Assembly (NCBI GenBank): GCA_945878995.1
Contig: CAMCUN010000033.1
Coordinates: 1-40,585, forward strand
Source of the DNA: Polaromonas sp. YR568
GTDB lineage: Bacteria; Pseudomonadota; Gammaproteobacteria; Burkholderiales; Burkholderiaceae_C
Length of the DNA: 40,585 bases
Direction: 5' to 3'
Translations under genes and position numbers: made by a program
Notes under the pieces: generated by a model
Databases searched by the model: none
What the model was told of the DNA's origin: nothing
Seen by the model: only the letters and a program-made list of their open reading frames with translations
Part shown: positions 33,312 through 40,585 of the stretch, in pieces
Layout of the letters: each line of letters begins with the position of its first letter
Position numbering within the stretch: position 1 is the first letter of the stretch

Positions 33312-35737
33312 ACCACCGTGAGCTTGGCCACCGACAGCGCCAGCCACTTGACGCCGTGGCGCGGAAAGTCAATTTGACCGCGTGCGTCGTCACCCACGCC
33401 TTCAATCATTTTGACCTTGCCCTCGCCGAACTTGGCGTGAAACACCTTGAGCCCCACCTTCAGGCCGTGGGCAGGCTGGTCTTTCCGCTCGGGCACAGGA
33501 GGGTTGGCGAAGGGCGCGTCGCCCGTGCGGGAAGCCACCACTCGGGCGGCCCAGTCGCTGCGGCTGCGCTCGCCGCCTTGGCCGCCACTGCCCCAGCCGC
33601 CGCCCTGCCCGCCCATGCCGTAGCCGGGGTTGGCAAAGCCTTGGTTTTTGGGTGTGATCCACTTGAGCGCGGCCTCGGGAAGTTCTTCTAAAAAGCGGCT
33701 TTTGGGGTTGTAGCGGGTCTGGCCGTGCAGCATGCGAGTTTGCGACAAGCTCATGTAGAGGCGATTGCGCGCCCGCGTGATGGCCACGTACATGAGGCGG
33801 CGCTCTTCTTCCAGGCCGTCACGGTCGCTCATGGCGTTTTCATGCGGGAACAAGCCTTCTTCCAGGCCGCTGATGAACACGCAGTCAAACTCCAGTCCTT
33901 TGGAGGCGTGCACGGTCATGAGTTGCACCGCGTCTTGGCCGGCTTGGGCCTGGTTGTCGCCGGACTCCAGCGCCGCGTGGGTCAAAAAGGCGGCCAAGGG
34001 CGAGAGCGTCTCGCCGGTGTCCGAGTCGGGCTGCAGGTCGGGCAAGGGCTCGTCCAGCCAGGGCTGGCCGCTGTCCAGGCCTTGGCTTGCCGGGGACTGC
34101 GACAAGGCTTGGGACATGGGCGTGCCGTGCTCGTCCACCGGCAGGGCCACGGCGTCGCGGCCAAAGCCTTCTTGGGTGACAAAGGACTCGGCCGCGTTCA
34201 CCAGTTCGGCCAAGTTTTCCAGTCGGTCTTGGCCTTCGCGCTCGGTTTTGTAGTGCTCCAGCAGGCCGCTGTGGGCCAAGATCATCTCGATGATCTCGCG
34301 AAGCGTGCGGCCCGCCGTTTGCTCGCGCAGCACCTCGATCTTGGCGGCAAAGGCGCCAATGTTCATGCCCGCCTTGCCGGTGACGGCGCTGACCGCGTCA
34401 TGCAAAGAGCAGCCAGACGAGCGCGCCACGTCTTGGAGCTGCTCCAGGCTGCGCGCGCCTATGCCGCGCGGCGGGAAATTGACCACGCGCAAAAAGCTGG
34501 TGTCGTCGTGCGGGTTCTCCAACAGGCGCAAATAAGCCAGCGCGTGCTTGATCTCGGCGCGCTCAAAAAAGCGCAGGCCGCCGTACACCCGGTAAGGCAG
34601 GCCGGCGTTAAAAAGCGCGGTCTCCATCACGCGGCTTTGGGCGTTGCTGCGGTAGAGCAAGGCAATTTCGCGGCGCTCGGTGCCCTCACGCACCAATTGC
34701 TTGATTTCGTCGACAAACCACTGCGCCTCGGCAAAGTCGCTGGTGGCCTCGTACACCCGCACTGGCTCGCCGGGGCCGGCCTCGGTGCGCAAGTTTTTGC
34801 CCAGGCGTTTGCTGTTGTGGGCGATCAGCGCGTTGGCTGAATCCAAGATGTTGCCAAAGCTGCGGTAATTGCGCTCCAGCTTGATTTGGTGCGCCACCTG
34901 GAACTCACGCACAAAGTCGGCCATGTTGCCCACGCGCGCGCCCCTGAAGGCGTAAATGCTCTGGTCATCGTCGCCCACGGCCAACACGGCCCCGCCGCTG
35001 GCGCTGCCCTGGCCCGAGATCAGCTTGATCCAGGCGTACTGCAGCTTGTTGGTGTCTTGGAACTCGTCAATCAAGATGTGGCGAAAACGCCGCTGGTAGT
35101 GCTCGCGAATGGAGTCATGGTCGCGCAGCAGCTCGTAGCTGCGCAGCATCAGCTCGCCAAAGTCGACCACGCCTTCGCGCTGGCATTGCTCTTCATACAG
35201 CGCATAAATCTCGGCCTTTTTGCGGCTTTGCTCGTCGCGGGTGGGCACGTCTTTGGCGCGCAGGCCGTCTTCTTTGCAAGAGGCAAAAAACCACATCAAC
35301 TCTTTGGGCGGAAAACGCTCGTCGTCCACGTTGAACTGCTTGCACAGGCGCTTGACGGCCGACAAGGTGTCTTGCGTGTCCAAGATTTGAAAACTTTGCG
35401 GCAGCTGGGCCAGTTGGTAGTGCGCGCGCAAAAAGCGGTTGCACAGGCCGTGAAAAGTGCCAATCCACATGCCGCGCGCGTTCACCGGCAGCATGCTGGA
35501 CAAGCGCGTGAGCATTTCCTTGGCGGCTTTGTTGGTGAAGGTCACGGCCAACACACCGCCCGGCGAGACCTGCCCTGTCTGCAACAGCCAGGCAATGCGG
35601 GTGGTGAGCACCCGCGTTTTGCCCGAGCCGGCCCCCGCCAAAATGAGCGCATGCGTGGCGGGCAAGGTCACGGCCTGCAGTTGCTCGGAATTAAGATGGT
35701 CAAGCAGTGGAGAGTCCGAGACGGCAGCAGAGATCAT
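33305..35737 (-). CDS. uvrD: UvrD/PcrA-type ATP-dependent DNA helicase
   Basis: The protein has 810 residues from the ATG at 35737. The upstream extension is a shadow of the divergent gene. Superfamily 1A motifs are in order: GAGSGKT (I), GTFHGLCNRFLR, DEFQDTN (II), VGDDDQSIYAFRGA (III), TVHASKGLEFDCVFI (V) and EERRLMYVAITRAR (VI). A Gly-rich linker (GYGMGGQGGGWGSGGQGG) precedes a basic C-terminal Tudor-like end (VGLKVFHAKFGEGKV), as in UvrD/PcrA. It unwinds 3'-5' in nucleotide excision and mismatch repair. A TACAAT box 6 nt from the ATG suggests a leaderless mRNA. Confidence 0.95.
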   Translation of the reverse strand: MISAAVSDSPLLDHLNSEQLQAVTLPATHALILAGAGSGKTRVLTTRIAWLLQTGQVSPGGVLAVTFTNKAAKEMLTRLSSMLPVNARGMWIGTFHGLCNRFLRAHYQLAQLPQSFQILDTQDTLSAVKRLCKQFNVDDERFPPKELMWFFASCKEDGLRAKDVPTRDEQSRKKAEIYALYEEQCQREGVVDFGELMLRSYELLRDHDSIREHYQRRFRHILIDEFQDTNKLQYAWIKLISGQGSASGGAVLAVGDDDQSIYAFRGARVGNMADFVREFQVAHQIKLERNYRSFGNILDSANALIAHNSKRLGKNLRTEAGPGEPVRVYEATSDFAEAQWFVDEIKQLVREGTERREIALLYRSNAQSRVMETALFNAGLPYRVYGGLRFFERAEIKHALAYLRLLENPHDDTSFLRVVNFPPRGIGARSLEQLQDVARSSGCSLHDAVSAVTGKAGMNIGAFAAKIEVLREQTAGRTLREIIEMILAHSGLLEHYKTEREGQDRLENLAELVNAAESFVTQEGFGRDAVALPVDEHGTPMSQALSQSPASQGLDSGQPWLDEPLPDLQPDSDTGETLSPLAAFLTHAALESGDNQAQAGQDAVQLMTVHASKGLEFDCVFISGLEEGLFPHENAMSDRDGLEEERRLMYVAITRARNRLYMSLSQTRMLHGQTRYNPKSRFLEELPEAALKWITPKNQGFANPGYGMGGQGGGWGSGGQGGERSRSDWAARVVASRTGDAPFANPPVPERKDQPAHGLKVGLKVFHAKFGEGKVKMIEGVGDDARGQIDFPRHGVKWLALSVAKLTVVS

Positions 35738-35743
35738 GGGCCC

Positions 35744-35749
35744 ATTGTA
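35744..35749 (-). promoter_or_regulatory. -10 box of uvrD, probable leaderless start
   Basis: Reading leftward, TACAAT, then GGGCCC (6 nt), then the ATG at 35737. The -35 region would lie within the first codons of the divergent gene at 35761. No TTGACA-like hexamer is clear. Confidence 0.5.
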
Positions 35750-35760
35750 GAAAGCCCCAC

Positions 35761-36510
35761 ATGCCTGCATCTTGCCCCCTGCCCTTTGAGACACGCCTGT
35801 GGCGCAGGCACTCGGGCCTGCCCGCCCGGCTTGGCCTGCCCGCCCGGCTTGGCCTGACTCTGCTGTGGGCCATGAGTGCACACACAGCCTGGGCCCAGGG
35901 CCTGGTCTGCAGCAACGACGGCCAGCCCGCGCCCAGCGCCTTGTGGGAACGCTTCATGGATGCCGATTGCCTGGCCTGCTGGGGGGCAGCCGAGGCCCCC
36001 CAGCCGCCAGGCGCAGTGGTGCTGGACTGGGTGATGCCCTCGGCCAAGGGCGACGAAGCCCCGCTTTCTGCCGTGGCCCTGAGCGAGGCGGCTGACCGCT
36101 GGCAAGCCCTGGGCCTGACGGGCAGCGCTTCAGGCCCAAACGCAGCGCACCTCAGCCGTCGCCATGCCAGGCACGCTGTGCGTGTGGTGCAAGGCGTGCC
36201 TGTCAACGGCTACTTGGGCGCCACGCTCAGCTACCGCCCGCCATCAAATCGGCCCTACACGGCCTGGATGCTGCTGGTGGAGCAACTGCCTGCAGGCACG
36301 GAGGGCTCGCTCGTGCCCCGGCAGCTGGTGCGCGCTGCCCTTGAGATTCGCCCCGCAAGCCAAGGCGGGCGGGTGCAGGGGCTGAGCGATACCCGGGCTT
36401 TTTTGCTGCCCCCAGGCGCGCAGCCCGAACGCTTGCGCGTGCTGGCCTGGGTACAAGACGGGCAGTCTCGACTGCTGGCGCTGGCGCAAACGCATTGCCC
36501 TGCGGGCTGA
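35761..36510 (+). CDS. Secreted protein of unknown function with a CxxC pair
   Basis: The protein has 249 residues from the ATG at 35761, 23 bp from the divergent uvrD start. A signal peptide covers about residues 1-45 (LGLTLLWAMSAHTAWAQG). The mature part begins with LVCSNDGQ and DADCLACWG, a C-X2-C that could form a redox or metal pair, and ends with THCPAG. I recognise no family. The Pro/Ala/Arg-rich repeat in the signal region comes from an 18-bp tandem duplication (35817-35852). guaC follows on the same strand after 236 bp. Confidence 0.6.
   Translation: MPASCPLPFETRLWRRHSGLPARLGLPARLGLTLLWAMSAHTAWAQGLVCSNDGQPAPSALWERFMDADCLACWGAAEAPQPPGAVVLDWVMPSAKGDEAPLSAVALSEAADRWQALGLTGSASGPNAAHLSRRHARHAVRVVQGVPVNGYLGATLSYRPPSNRPYTAWMLLVEQLPAGTEGSLVPRQLVRAALEIRPASQGGRVQGLSDTRAFLLPPGAQPERLRVLAWVQDGQSRLLALAQTHCPAG
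35817..35852 (+). repeat. 18-bp tandem duplication in a signal-peptide region
   Basis: CCTGCCCGCCCGGCTTGG occurs twice head to tail (35817-35834 and 35835-35852) and starts a third time. It stays in frame and repeats PARLGL in front of the hydrophobic core of the signal peptide. Slippage could change its copy number without a frameshift. Confidence 0.85.
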
Positions 36511-36551
36511 GCTGGGCCATGCACCACACCAGCTTGGGCACCATGGCTGAG

Positions 36552-36580
36552 CTGATATGCCAGGTATATTCAGGGGCAGA
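36552..36580 (+). promoter_or_regulatory. Promoter candidate of guaC
   Basis: CTGATA (36552-36557) and TATATT (36575-36580) are 17 bp apart, with 4/6 and 5/6 matches to the sigma-70 consensus. Transcription would begin near 36587, giving a leader of about 160 nt. A second possible -10, TAAAAT, lies at 36615-36620 with a poor -35. Confidence 0.5.
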
Positions 36581-36626
36581 TACAGAGCTGCTGCACCAGC
36601 TGCCAAAGCAGGCTTAAAATCAATCA

Positions 36627-36658
36627 CCGGGCCCAAGCAATTGCGCTCGGTTTTTTTT
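36627..36658 (+). terminator. Intrinsic terminator in the guaC leader
   Basis: CCGGGC pairs with GCTCGG (one G-U pair) around a 12-nt loop and is followed by eight T residues (36651-36658). It lies 89 nt before the guaC start and 117 nt after the preceding gene's stop. It could end that gene's transcript or attenuate guaC. GCCCGG at 36661-36666 could pair with the left arm instead and break the terminator. Confidence 0.7.
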
Positions 36659-36662
36659 GTGC

Positions 36663-36680
36663 CCGGCGTGTTTGCGCCGG
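36663..36680 (+). promoter_or_regulatory. Second leader hairpin of guaC
   Basis: CCGGCG-TGTTTG-CGCCGG is a perfect 6-bp stem with a 6-nt loop directly after the terminator T-tract. It overlaps the GCCCGG segment that could disrupt the terminator, so the two pairings exclude each other. Confidence 0.4.
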
Positions 36681-36714
36681 CGCCCACTCAAGCCGGAGCA
36701 GTCCCAAGCGCCCC

Positions 36715-36727
36715 CTGTGTCACACAG
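36715..36727. promoter_or_regulatory. Palindrome near the guaC start
   Basis: CTGTGT-C-ACACAG lies 19 bp upstream of the ATG and just before a TATTTT that could serve as a -10. It may be an operator. A GGAG ribosome-binding site follows at good distance from the ATG at 36747. Confidence 0.35.
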
Positions 36728-36746
36728 TATTTTTGGAGCTTGGAAC

Positions 36747-37724
36747 ATGGAAATTTTTGATTACGACAATGTCTTGCTGCTGCCGCGCAAATGCCGCGTG
36801 GACAGCCGCTCGGAGTGCGACACCAGCGTGGAGTTGGGCGCGCGCAGCTTTCGCCTGCCGGTGGTGCCGGCCAACATGAAAACCGTGGTGGACGAGTCGA
36901 TTTGCGATTGGCTGGCCGACCACGGCTACTTTTACGTCATGCACCGGTTTGACTTTGACAACCTGGCTTTTGTGCAGCGCATGCAGGCCAGGGGCAGCTT
37001 TGCCTCCATCTCGCTGGGCGTGAAAAAAGCCGACTACGACACCGTCGACCGCCTGGTGGCGCTGGGCCTGTGCCCGGAGTACATCACCATAGACATTGCC
37101 CACGGCCATGCCGACAGCGTGCGCGACATGATCGCCTGCTTGAAGCAAAAGCTGCCAGGCGCCTTTGTGATTGCGGGCAACGTGGCCACGCCCGAGGCCG
37201 TGATCGACCTGGAAAACTGGGGCGCCGACGCCACCAAAGTGGGCATAGGCCCGGGCAAGGTTTGCATCACCAAGCTCAAAACGGGCTTTGGCACCGGGGG
37301 CTGGCAGCTGTCGGCGCTCAAGTGGTGCGCCCGCGTGGCGACCAAGCCCATCATTGCCGACGGCGGCATCCGCGAGCATGGCGACATTGCCAAAAGCATA
37401 CGTTTTGGCGCGACCATGGTGATGATTGGCTCGCTGCTGGCCGGCCACGAGGAGTCGCCTGGCCAAACCGTGGAGGTCGACGGCAAGCTCTACAAGGAGT
37501 ACTACGGCTCGGCGTCCGACTTCAACAAGGGCGAGTACAAGCACGTGGAAGGCAAGCGCATTTTGGAGCCCATCAAGGGCAAGCTGGCCGAGACCCTGGT
37601 GGAAATGCAGCAAGACGTGCAAAGCTCCATCAGCTACGCGGGCGGCGTCAAGCTCATGGACGTGCGCAAGGTCAACTACGTGATTTTGGGTGGCGACAAC
37701 GCGGGCGAGCACTTGCTGATGTGA
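36747..37724 (+). CDS. guaC: GMP reductase
   Basis: The protein has 325 residues from the ATG at 36747 with a GGAG ribosome-binding site. The N-terminus [20 protein letters not shown] and the loop [18 protein letters not shown], with the catalytic cysteine near residue 173, belong to the IMPDH/GMPR barrel family. [19 protein letters not shown] is the phosphate-binding region. No CBS domains are present, and the YYGSASDF segment fits GMP reductase rather than IMP dehydrogenase. It converts GMP to IMP with NADPH and so returns guanine nucleotides to the adenine branch. Its leader carries a terminator and alternative hairpins. Confidence 0.93.
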   Translation: MEIFDYDNVLLLPRKCRVDSRSECDTSVELGARSFRLPVVPANMKTVVDESICDWLADHGYFYVMHRFDFDNLAFVQRMQARGSFASISLGVKKADYDTVDRLVALGLCPEYITIDIAHGHADSVRDMIACLKQKLPGAFVIAGNVATPEAVIDLENWGADATKVGIGPGKVCITKLKTGFGTGGWQLSALKWCARVATKPIIADGGIREHGDIAKSIRFGATMVMIGSLLAGHEESPGQTVEVDGKLYKEYYGSASDFNKGEYKHVEGKRILEPIKGKLAETLVEMQQDVQSSISYAGGVKLMDVRKVNYVILGGDNAGEHLLM

Positions 37725-37797
37725 GGCGGCGCCTGGGCAAGGGCCATGCACGGCCTTGCGAGCCTTGCGTTCAAGGGGCATGGCCTCACGCCCCTGT

Positions 37798-37864
37798 TCG
37801 CCGGCAGGCCGGCTCCTACAGGGGGAGCATCGGTTTGTTTTTGTAGGAGCTTGCCTGCAAGCGA
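37798..37864. repeat. REP pair (BIME-like element), copy 1
   Basis: Two 23-nt REP units face each other. 37798-37820, read on the minus strand, starts TGTAGGAGCCGGC. 37842-37864, on the plus strand, starts TGTAGGAGCTTGC. Each has a TGTAGGA head and a hairpin with a CT-containing loop. Stems differ (GCCGGC/GCCGGC versus GCTTGC/GCAAGC), yet both pair perfectly. The spacer contains GGGGGAGCATCGGTTTG. Confidence 0.85.
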
Positions 37865-37901
37865 TTCGCGCACGGCAACGGGCATCACCTCACCCCAACC
37901 A

Positions 37902-37968
37902 TCGCCGGCAGGCCGGCTCCTACAGGGGGAGCATCGGTTTGTATTTGTAGGAGCTTGCCTGCAAGCGA
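37902..37968. repeat. REP pair (BIME-like element), copy 2
   Basis: Arms at 37902-37924 and 37946-37968 are identical to copy 1. It begins exactly 104 bp after copy 1. The inter-copy segments differ much more than the arms do. Confidence 0.85.
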
Positions 37969-38005
37969 ATGGCGCCTTGCCACAGCCCTTCCCTCACGCC
38001 CACAT

Positions 38006-38072
38006 TCGCCGGCAGGCCGGCTCCTACAAAGAGAGCATCGGTTTGTATTTGTAGGAGCTTGCCTGCAAGCGA
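38006..38072. repeat. REP pair (BIME-like element), copy 3
   Basis: Arms at 38006-38028 and 38050-38072 are again identical, 104 bp after copy 2. The spacer has AAGAGAGCATCGG in place of GGGGGAGCATCGG. The three copies fill the gap between the guaC stop and the convergent hydrolase, and account for the apparent short frames there. Confidence 0.85.
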
Positions 38073-38138
38073 TTCGCTCCGGGCAGCGGGCATGGCCTCA
38101 CACAAAGACCCAGGCCCGCCCCGGATACCGCAGGCCGC

Positions 38139-38999
38139 TCAAGTCTTTTTCTTTTCCAGCAACTTGACCACCAATTGACTCAATTGAGATTTCGGTTGCG
38201 TCAAGGCATCCACCGCACTGAAGTGGTTGAGCCCGGGCAGGGCCTCGCACACGGGCACGCGCTGCGGTCCCCATGCTTGTTGAATCAGCCGGTTGTGGCG
38301 CAAGAATTCGGCGCTTTCATCGCCGCCCGCCACGGTATAGAGCTCGCCATGCGCGGGGGCGGGCAGCAGCGCGGGGCTGGCGCGGCGCACATCAGCGGCG
38401 GTCAGGCGCAAATCGTTCTTCAAAAAAGGCGTGCGAGCCAGGGGCGCCAGGTCGTACAGGCCTGAGACGGACAGCGCATTTTTCACCAGCTGCGCAGGCA
38501 AATCCGCGTCAAACGCCGGCCAATGGCAGGCCATCATCATGGCCGCCAAGTGGCCGCCGGCAGAATGCCCGATGACGGTGATGCGCGACGCATCGGCATT
38601 CAAACGCTGTGCATGGCGCCAAGTCCAGGCCAAGGCACGCACCATTTGCAGGGTGATTTGGGGAATGGTCACGGCCGGGCACAAGGCGTAGTTGGGCACC
38701 ACCACCGCCGCGCCAGCCGCATGCAAGGCGGGCGCCACAAAGGAGTGGTCGGCCTTGTCCAGCGCGCGCCAGTAGCCGCCGTGAATGAACACCACCACCG
38801 GCGAGCCACTGCGTTTGGCGGGGAAAAAGTCCAGCGTCTCACCAGGCTGGCCGCCGTAGGCCACGTCCAACTCGCAGGGCAGGCTGAGCCTGGCCTGGGC
38901 CGAGTCGGCTTGCCACTGGGCCATATGCTGGGCAAATGCAGGCACCAGCATGCGGTTGTTGTACATGCTGTCCAGCCAGGCGGGCTTGCTCAAGGTCAT
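38139..38999 (-). CDS. Alpha/beta hydrolase (esterase/formamidase-like)
   Basis: This 286-residue protein has the HGGYW oxyanion-hole motif, the nucleophile motif GHSAGGH, AGGDESAEF with the acid residue and LNHFSAV with the catalytic histidine. The pattern matches the carboxylesterase/kynurenine-formamidase-like branch. The N-terminus (LDSMYNNRMLVPAF) fits that branch too. The substrate is not determined, and no tryptophan-catabolic gene is next to it. The ATG at 38999 has a CCGGAG ribosome-binding site. It is divergent from the SAF-domain oxidoreductase gene, 124 bp away. Confidence 0.87.
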   Translation of the reverse strand: MTLSKPAWLDSMYNNRMLVPAFAQHMAQWQADSAQARLSLPCELDVAYGGQPGETLDFFPAKRSGSPVVVFIHGGYWRALDKADHSFVAPALHAAGAAVVVPNYALCPAVTIPQITLQMVRALAWTWRHAQRLNADASRITVIGHSAGGHLAAMMMACHWPAFDADLPAQLVKNALSVSGLYDLAPLARTPFLKNDLRLTAADVRRASPALLPAPAHGELYTVAGGDESAEFLRHNRLIQQAWGPQRVPVCEALPGLNHFSAVDALTQPKSQLSQLVVKLLEKKKT

Positions 39000-39016
39000 G
39001 GGGTCTCCGGGGCGTC

Positions 39017-39057
39017 AATAAATGTTTATTCTAAAAGCGCCATGTGGCCACAAGCGC
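39017..39057. promoter_or_regulatory. Shared upstream region with two dyads
   Basis: AATAAA-TG-TTTATT (39017-39030) and TGTGGCCACA (39043-39052, flanked by GCGC on both sides) lie between two divergent genes. A TAGAAT -10-like box for the hydrolase is at 39033-39028 and TATGAT for the oxidoreductase at 39091-39096. No -35 boxes are clear. Confidence 0.35.
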
Positions 39058-39123
39058 AGCGGCAAGCCTGTGCGGTGGGTCTGAGCTTCGTATGATCTTG
39101 GCCATCCCATTTGAAGCTGAGCC

Positions 39124-40470
39124 ATGAACCTTTACGCCAAACTCCAGCAACGCGCCGCCGACCACCAGCCCATACGCATCGCCCTCATTGGCGCGGGCAA
39201 GTTCGGCTCCATGTACCTGGCCCAAGTGCCGCGCACCCCAGGGGTGCACCTGGCCGCCATTGCCGACCTCTCGCCCGAGGCGGCGCGCCACAACCTCGCC
39301 CGCGTGGGCTGGGAAGCCGAGCGCAGCCAAGCCGCCAGCCTGGATGAGGCTTTCAAGACCGGCGGCACCTGGATCACCGAAGACTGGCAAGCCGTGGTGA
39401 GCGATGCGCGCATTGACGTGGTGGTCGAATGCACAGGCCACCCGATTGCCGCCGTCTCGCATTGCTTGGCGGCCTTTGCCCACGGCAAACATGTGGTCAA
39501 TGTCACGGTGGAGGCCGACGCCTTTTGCGGCCCACTGCTGGCCCGCCGCGCGGCCGAAGCAGGCGTGGTGTATTCGATGGCCTTTGGCGACCAGCCCGCG
39601 CTGATTTGCGATTTGGTCGACTGGGCGCGCACCTGCGGCTGTCCAGTGGTGGCCGCTGGCCGCGGCCACAAGTGGTTGCCGCACTTTTGCGACTCCACGC
39701 CCGAGACCGTGTGGGGCTACTACGGCTTGTCGCCCGAGCAGGCCGCGCGCGGTGGGCTCAACCCCAAAATGTTCAACAGCTTTTTGGACGGCTCCAAACC
39801 CTCCATCGAATCAACCGCCGTGGCCAACGCCACCGGCTTGGGCGTGCCCAGCAACGGCTTGCTCTACCCCCCGGCCAGCGTGGAAGACATCCCATTTGTG
39901 ACCCGCCCGCGCAGCGAAGGCGGCGTGCTCGAGCGCAAAGGCATGGTCGAGGTGATCTCCTCGCTGGAGACCGACGGCCGGAAAATCCCCTACGACATCC
40001 GCATGGGCGTGTGGGTCACGGTGGAGGCCGAGACCGACTACATCAAGAACTGCTTTGAGGAATACAACGCCCACACCGACCCCAGCGGGCGCTACTTCAC
40101 GCTGTACAAGCGCTGGCACCTGATTGGCCTGGAGGTGGGTGTGTCGGTGGCCAGCGTGGCCCTGCGGGGCGAGCCCACAGGCGTCGCCACCGGCTGGCGC
40201 GCCGATGTGGTGGCCACCGCCAAGCGCGACCTGCGGCCCGGCGACTTGCTCGACGGCGAAGGCGGCTACACGGTCTGGGGCAAGCTGCTGCCTGCAGACA
40301 AGTCCCTGGCCATGGGCGGCCTGCCCCTGGGCCTGGCCCACGACGTCAAGGTCGTGCGGCCGGTCGCCAAAGGGCAAAGCCTGTGCTGGGACGACGTGGC
40401 CATGGACACAGGCACCGAGGCCTGGAAGCTGCGGCGCGAGATGGAAACTTTGTTTGGCGGGAAGGCTTGA
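39124..40470 (+). CDS. NAD(P)-binding oxidoreductase with C-terminal SAF domain
   Basis: This 448-residue protein has an N-terminal Rossmann fold with IALIGAGKFGSMYLAQ (residues 19-34) and VVVECTGHP, as in homoserine-dehydrogenase-like or Gfo/Idh-type enzymes. A catalytic middle domain follows, and then a C-terminal SAF domain (about 355-448) with KRDLRPGDLLDGEGGYTVWG. SAF domains occur in sialic acid synthases, altronate dehydratases and related sugar-acid enzymes. Its role is probably in sugar-acid or related carbon catabolism, but the substrate is unknown. Any partner gene lies beyond the window. Confidence 0.8.
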   Translation: MNLYAKLQQRAADHQPIRIALIGAGKFGSMYLAQVPRTPGVHLAAIADLSPEAARHNLARVGWEAERSQAASLDEAFKTGGTWITEDWQAVVSDARIDVVVECTGHPIAAVSHCLAAFAHGKHVVNVTVEADAFCGPLLARRAAEAGVVYSMAFGDQPALICDLVDWARTCGCPVVAAGRGHKWLPHFCDSTPETVWGYYGLSPEQAARGGLNPKMFNSFLDGSKPSIESTAVANATGLGVPSNGLLYPPASVEDIPFVTRPRSEGGVLERKGMVEVISSLETDGRKIPYDIRMGVWVTVEAETDYIKNCFEEYNAHTDPSGRYFTLYKRWHLIGLEVGVSVASVALRGEPTGVATGWRADVVATAKRDLRPGDLLDGEGGYTVWGKLLPADKSLAMGGLPLGLAHDVKVVRPVAKGQSLCWDDVAMDTGTEAWKLRREMETLFGGKA

Positions 40471-40519
40471 AGATGCTGCGTGCTTAACAAGGTGGGTGCC
40501 ACGCGTGCCCCCACCCCGG

Positions 40520-40540
40520 CCCTCCCCCAGAGGGGGAGGG
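40520..40540. repeat. Perfect GC-rich hairpin near the window end
   Basis: CCCTCCCCC-AGA-GGGGGAGGG has a 9-bp perfect stem and a 3-nt loop, 50 bp after the oxidoreductase stop. No T-tract follows on the plus strand. Similar C/G-block hairpins are common intergenic elements in Burkholderiales (recollection). Confidence 0.7.
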
Positions 40541-40585
40541 AGAAAATCGGGGTCTTGCGGCTCCCCTAACAAAGAAGGAAAAGTG

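Noticed and set aside
37798..38072. CRISPR array
   Set aside because: There are only three 67-bp units, each an inverted pair of hairpins, with a 104-bp period and related spacers. This is a REP/BIME pattern, and no cas gene is present.
37746..38178. Several short frames with repeated peptides after guaC
   Set aside because: They are readings of the REP-pair repeats. The repeated peptides follow the 104-bp DNA period, and the frames have no ribosome-binding sites.

Overview
The window looks like a chromosomal segment of a high-GC betaproteobacterium of the order Burkholderiales, most likely family Comamonadaceae. The reasons are overall gene style and GC content, a BPSS1780-type membrane protein, a DUF2782-like gene beside polA, a PglL-type O-antigen ligase and a SenA/EgtB-type protein. 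No rRNA, tRNA, CRISPR array, prophage or transposase gene was recognised. Genus cannot be fixed from the sequence alone.

Layout. 1-1349 is the 3' end of a large repeat-built secreted adhesin, cut by the window edge. 1619-3928 (minus) is a YgiQ radical SAM protein. 4456-12485 (minus) is a molybdenum hydroxylase locus in the order coxS-coxL-coxM, a 320-bp gap with a perfect 21-bp inverted repeat, then coxD-coxE-coxG-xdhC/coxF. CoxL carries AYRGAGR, so it is a form II (CO-dehydrogenase-like) enzyme without the copper-ligand cysteine. Directly upstream sit a PCu(A)C copper chaperone and a DUF2946-like protein. A divergent region with an 18-bp perfect palindrome leads to a PglL-type ligase (13966-15684, plus).

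15729-22517 (minus) is one tightly packed run: xseB-ispA-dxs-(EgtB/SenA-like)-tupB-tupC-tupA. It combines isoprenoid precursor synthesis, an unusual sulfoxide-synthase-like protein that lacks two of the three canonical iron-binding histidines, and a tungstate ABC transporter. 22772-25722 (plus) is a small operon of a Rieske oxygenase, an EamA exporter and a sulfurtransferase, with its own promoter and a leader hairpin. After it come a ZIP metal transporter, a dienelactone hydrolase family protein and polA (all minus).

Between polA and the divergent DUF2782-like gene lies an array of TGTGGA-type motifs in an 11-bp register. thrB and a BPSS1780-type membrane protein follow on plus, then a UvrD/PcrA helicase on minus. 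The helicase diverges, with 23 bp between start codons, from an unrecognised secreted protein. guaC (36747-37724) has a leader with a convincing intrinsic terminator and possible competing pairing. After guaC are three REP-pair (BIME-like) elements at an exact 104-bp period, then an alpha/beta hydrolase (minus) and a divergent NAD-binding oxidoreductase with a C-terminal SAF domain (plus).

The points most worth following are the EgtB/SenA-like protein with a rebuilt metal site, the phased TGTGGA array, the guaC leader, the REP pairs with covarying stems, and recurring TACAAT-type -10 boxes 6-7 nt from start codons that suggest leaderless mRNAs. Family assignments come from motifs read by eye; no database search was run.
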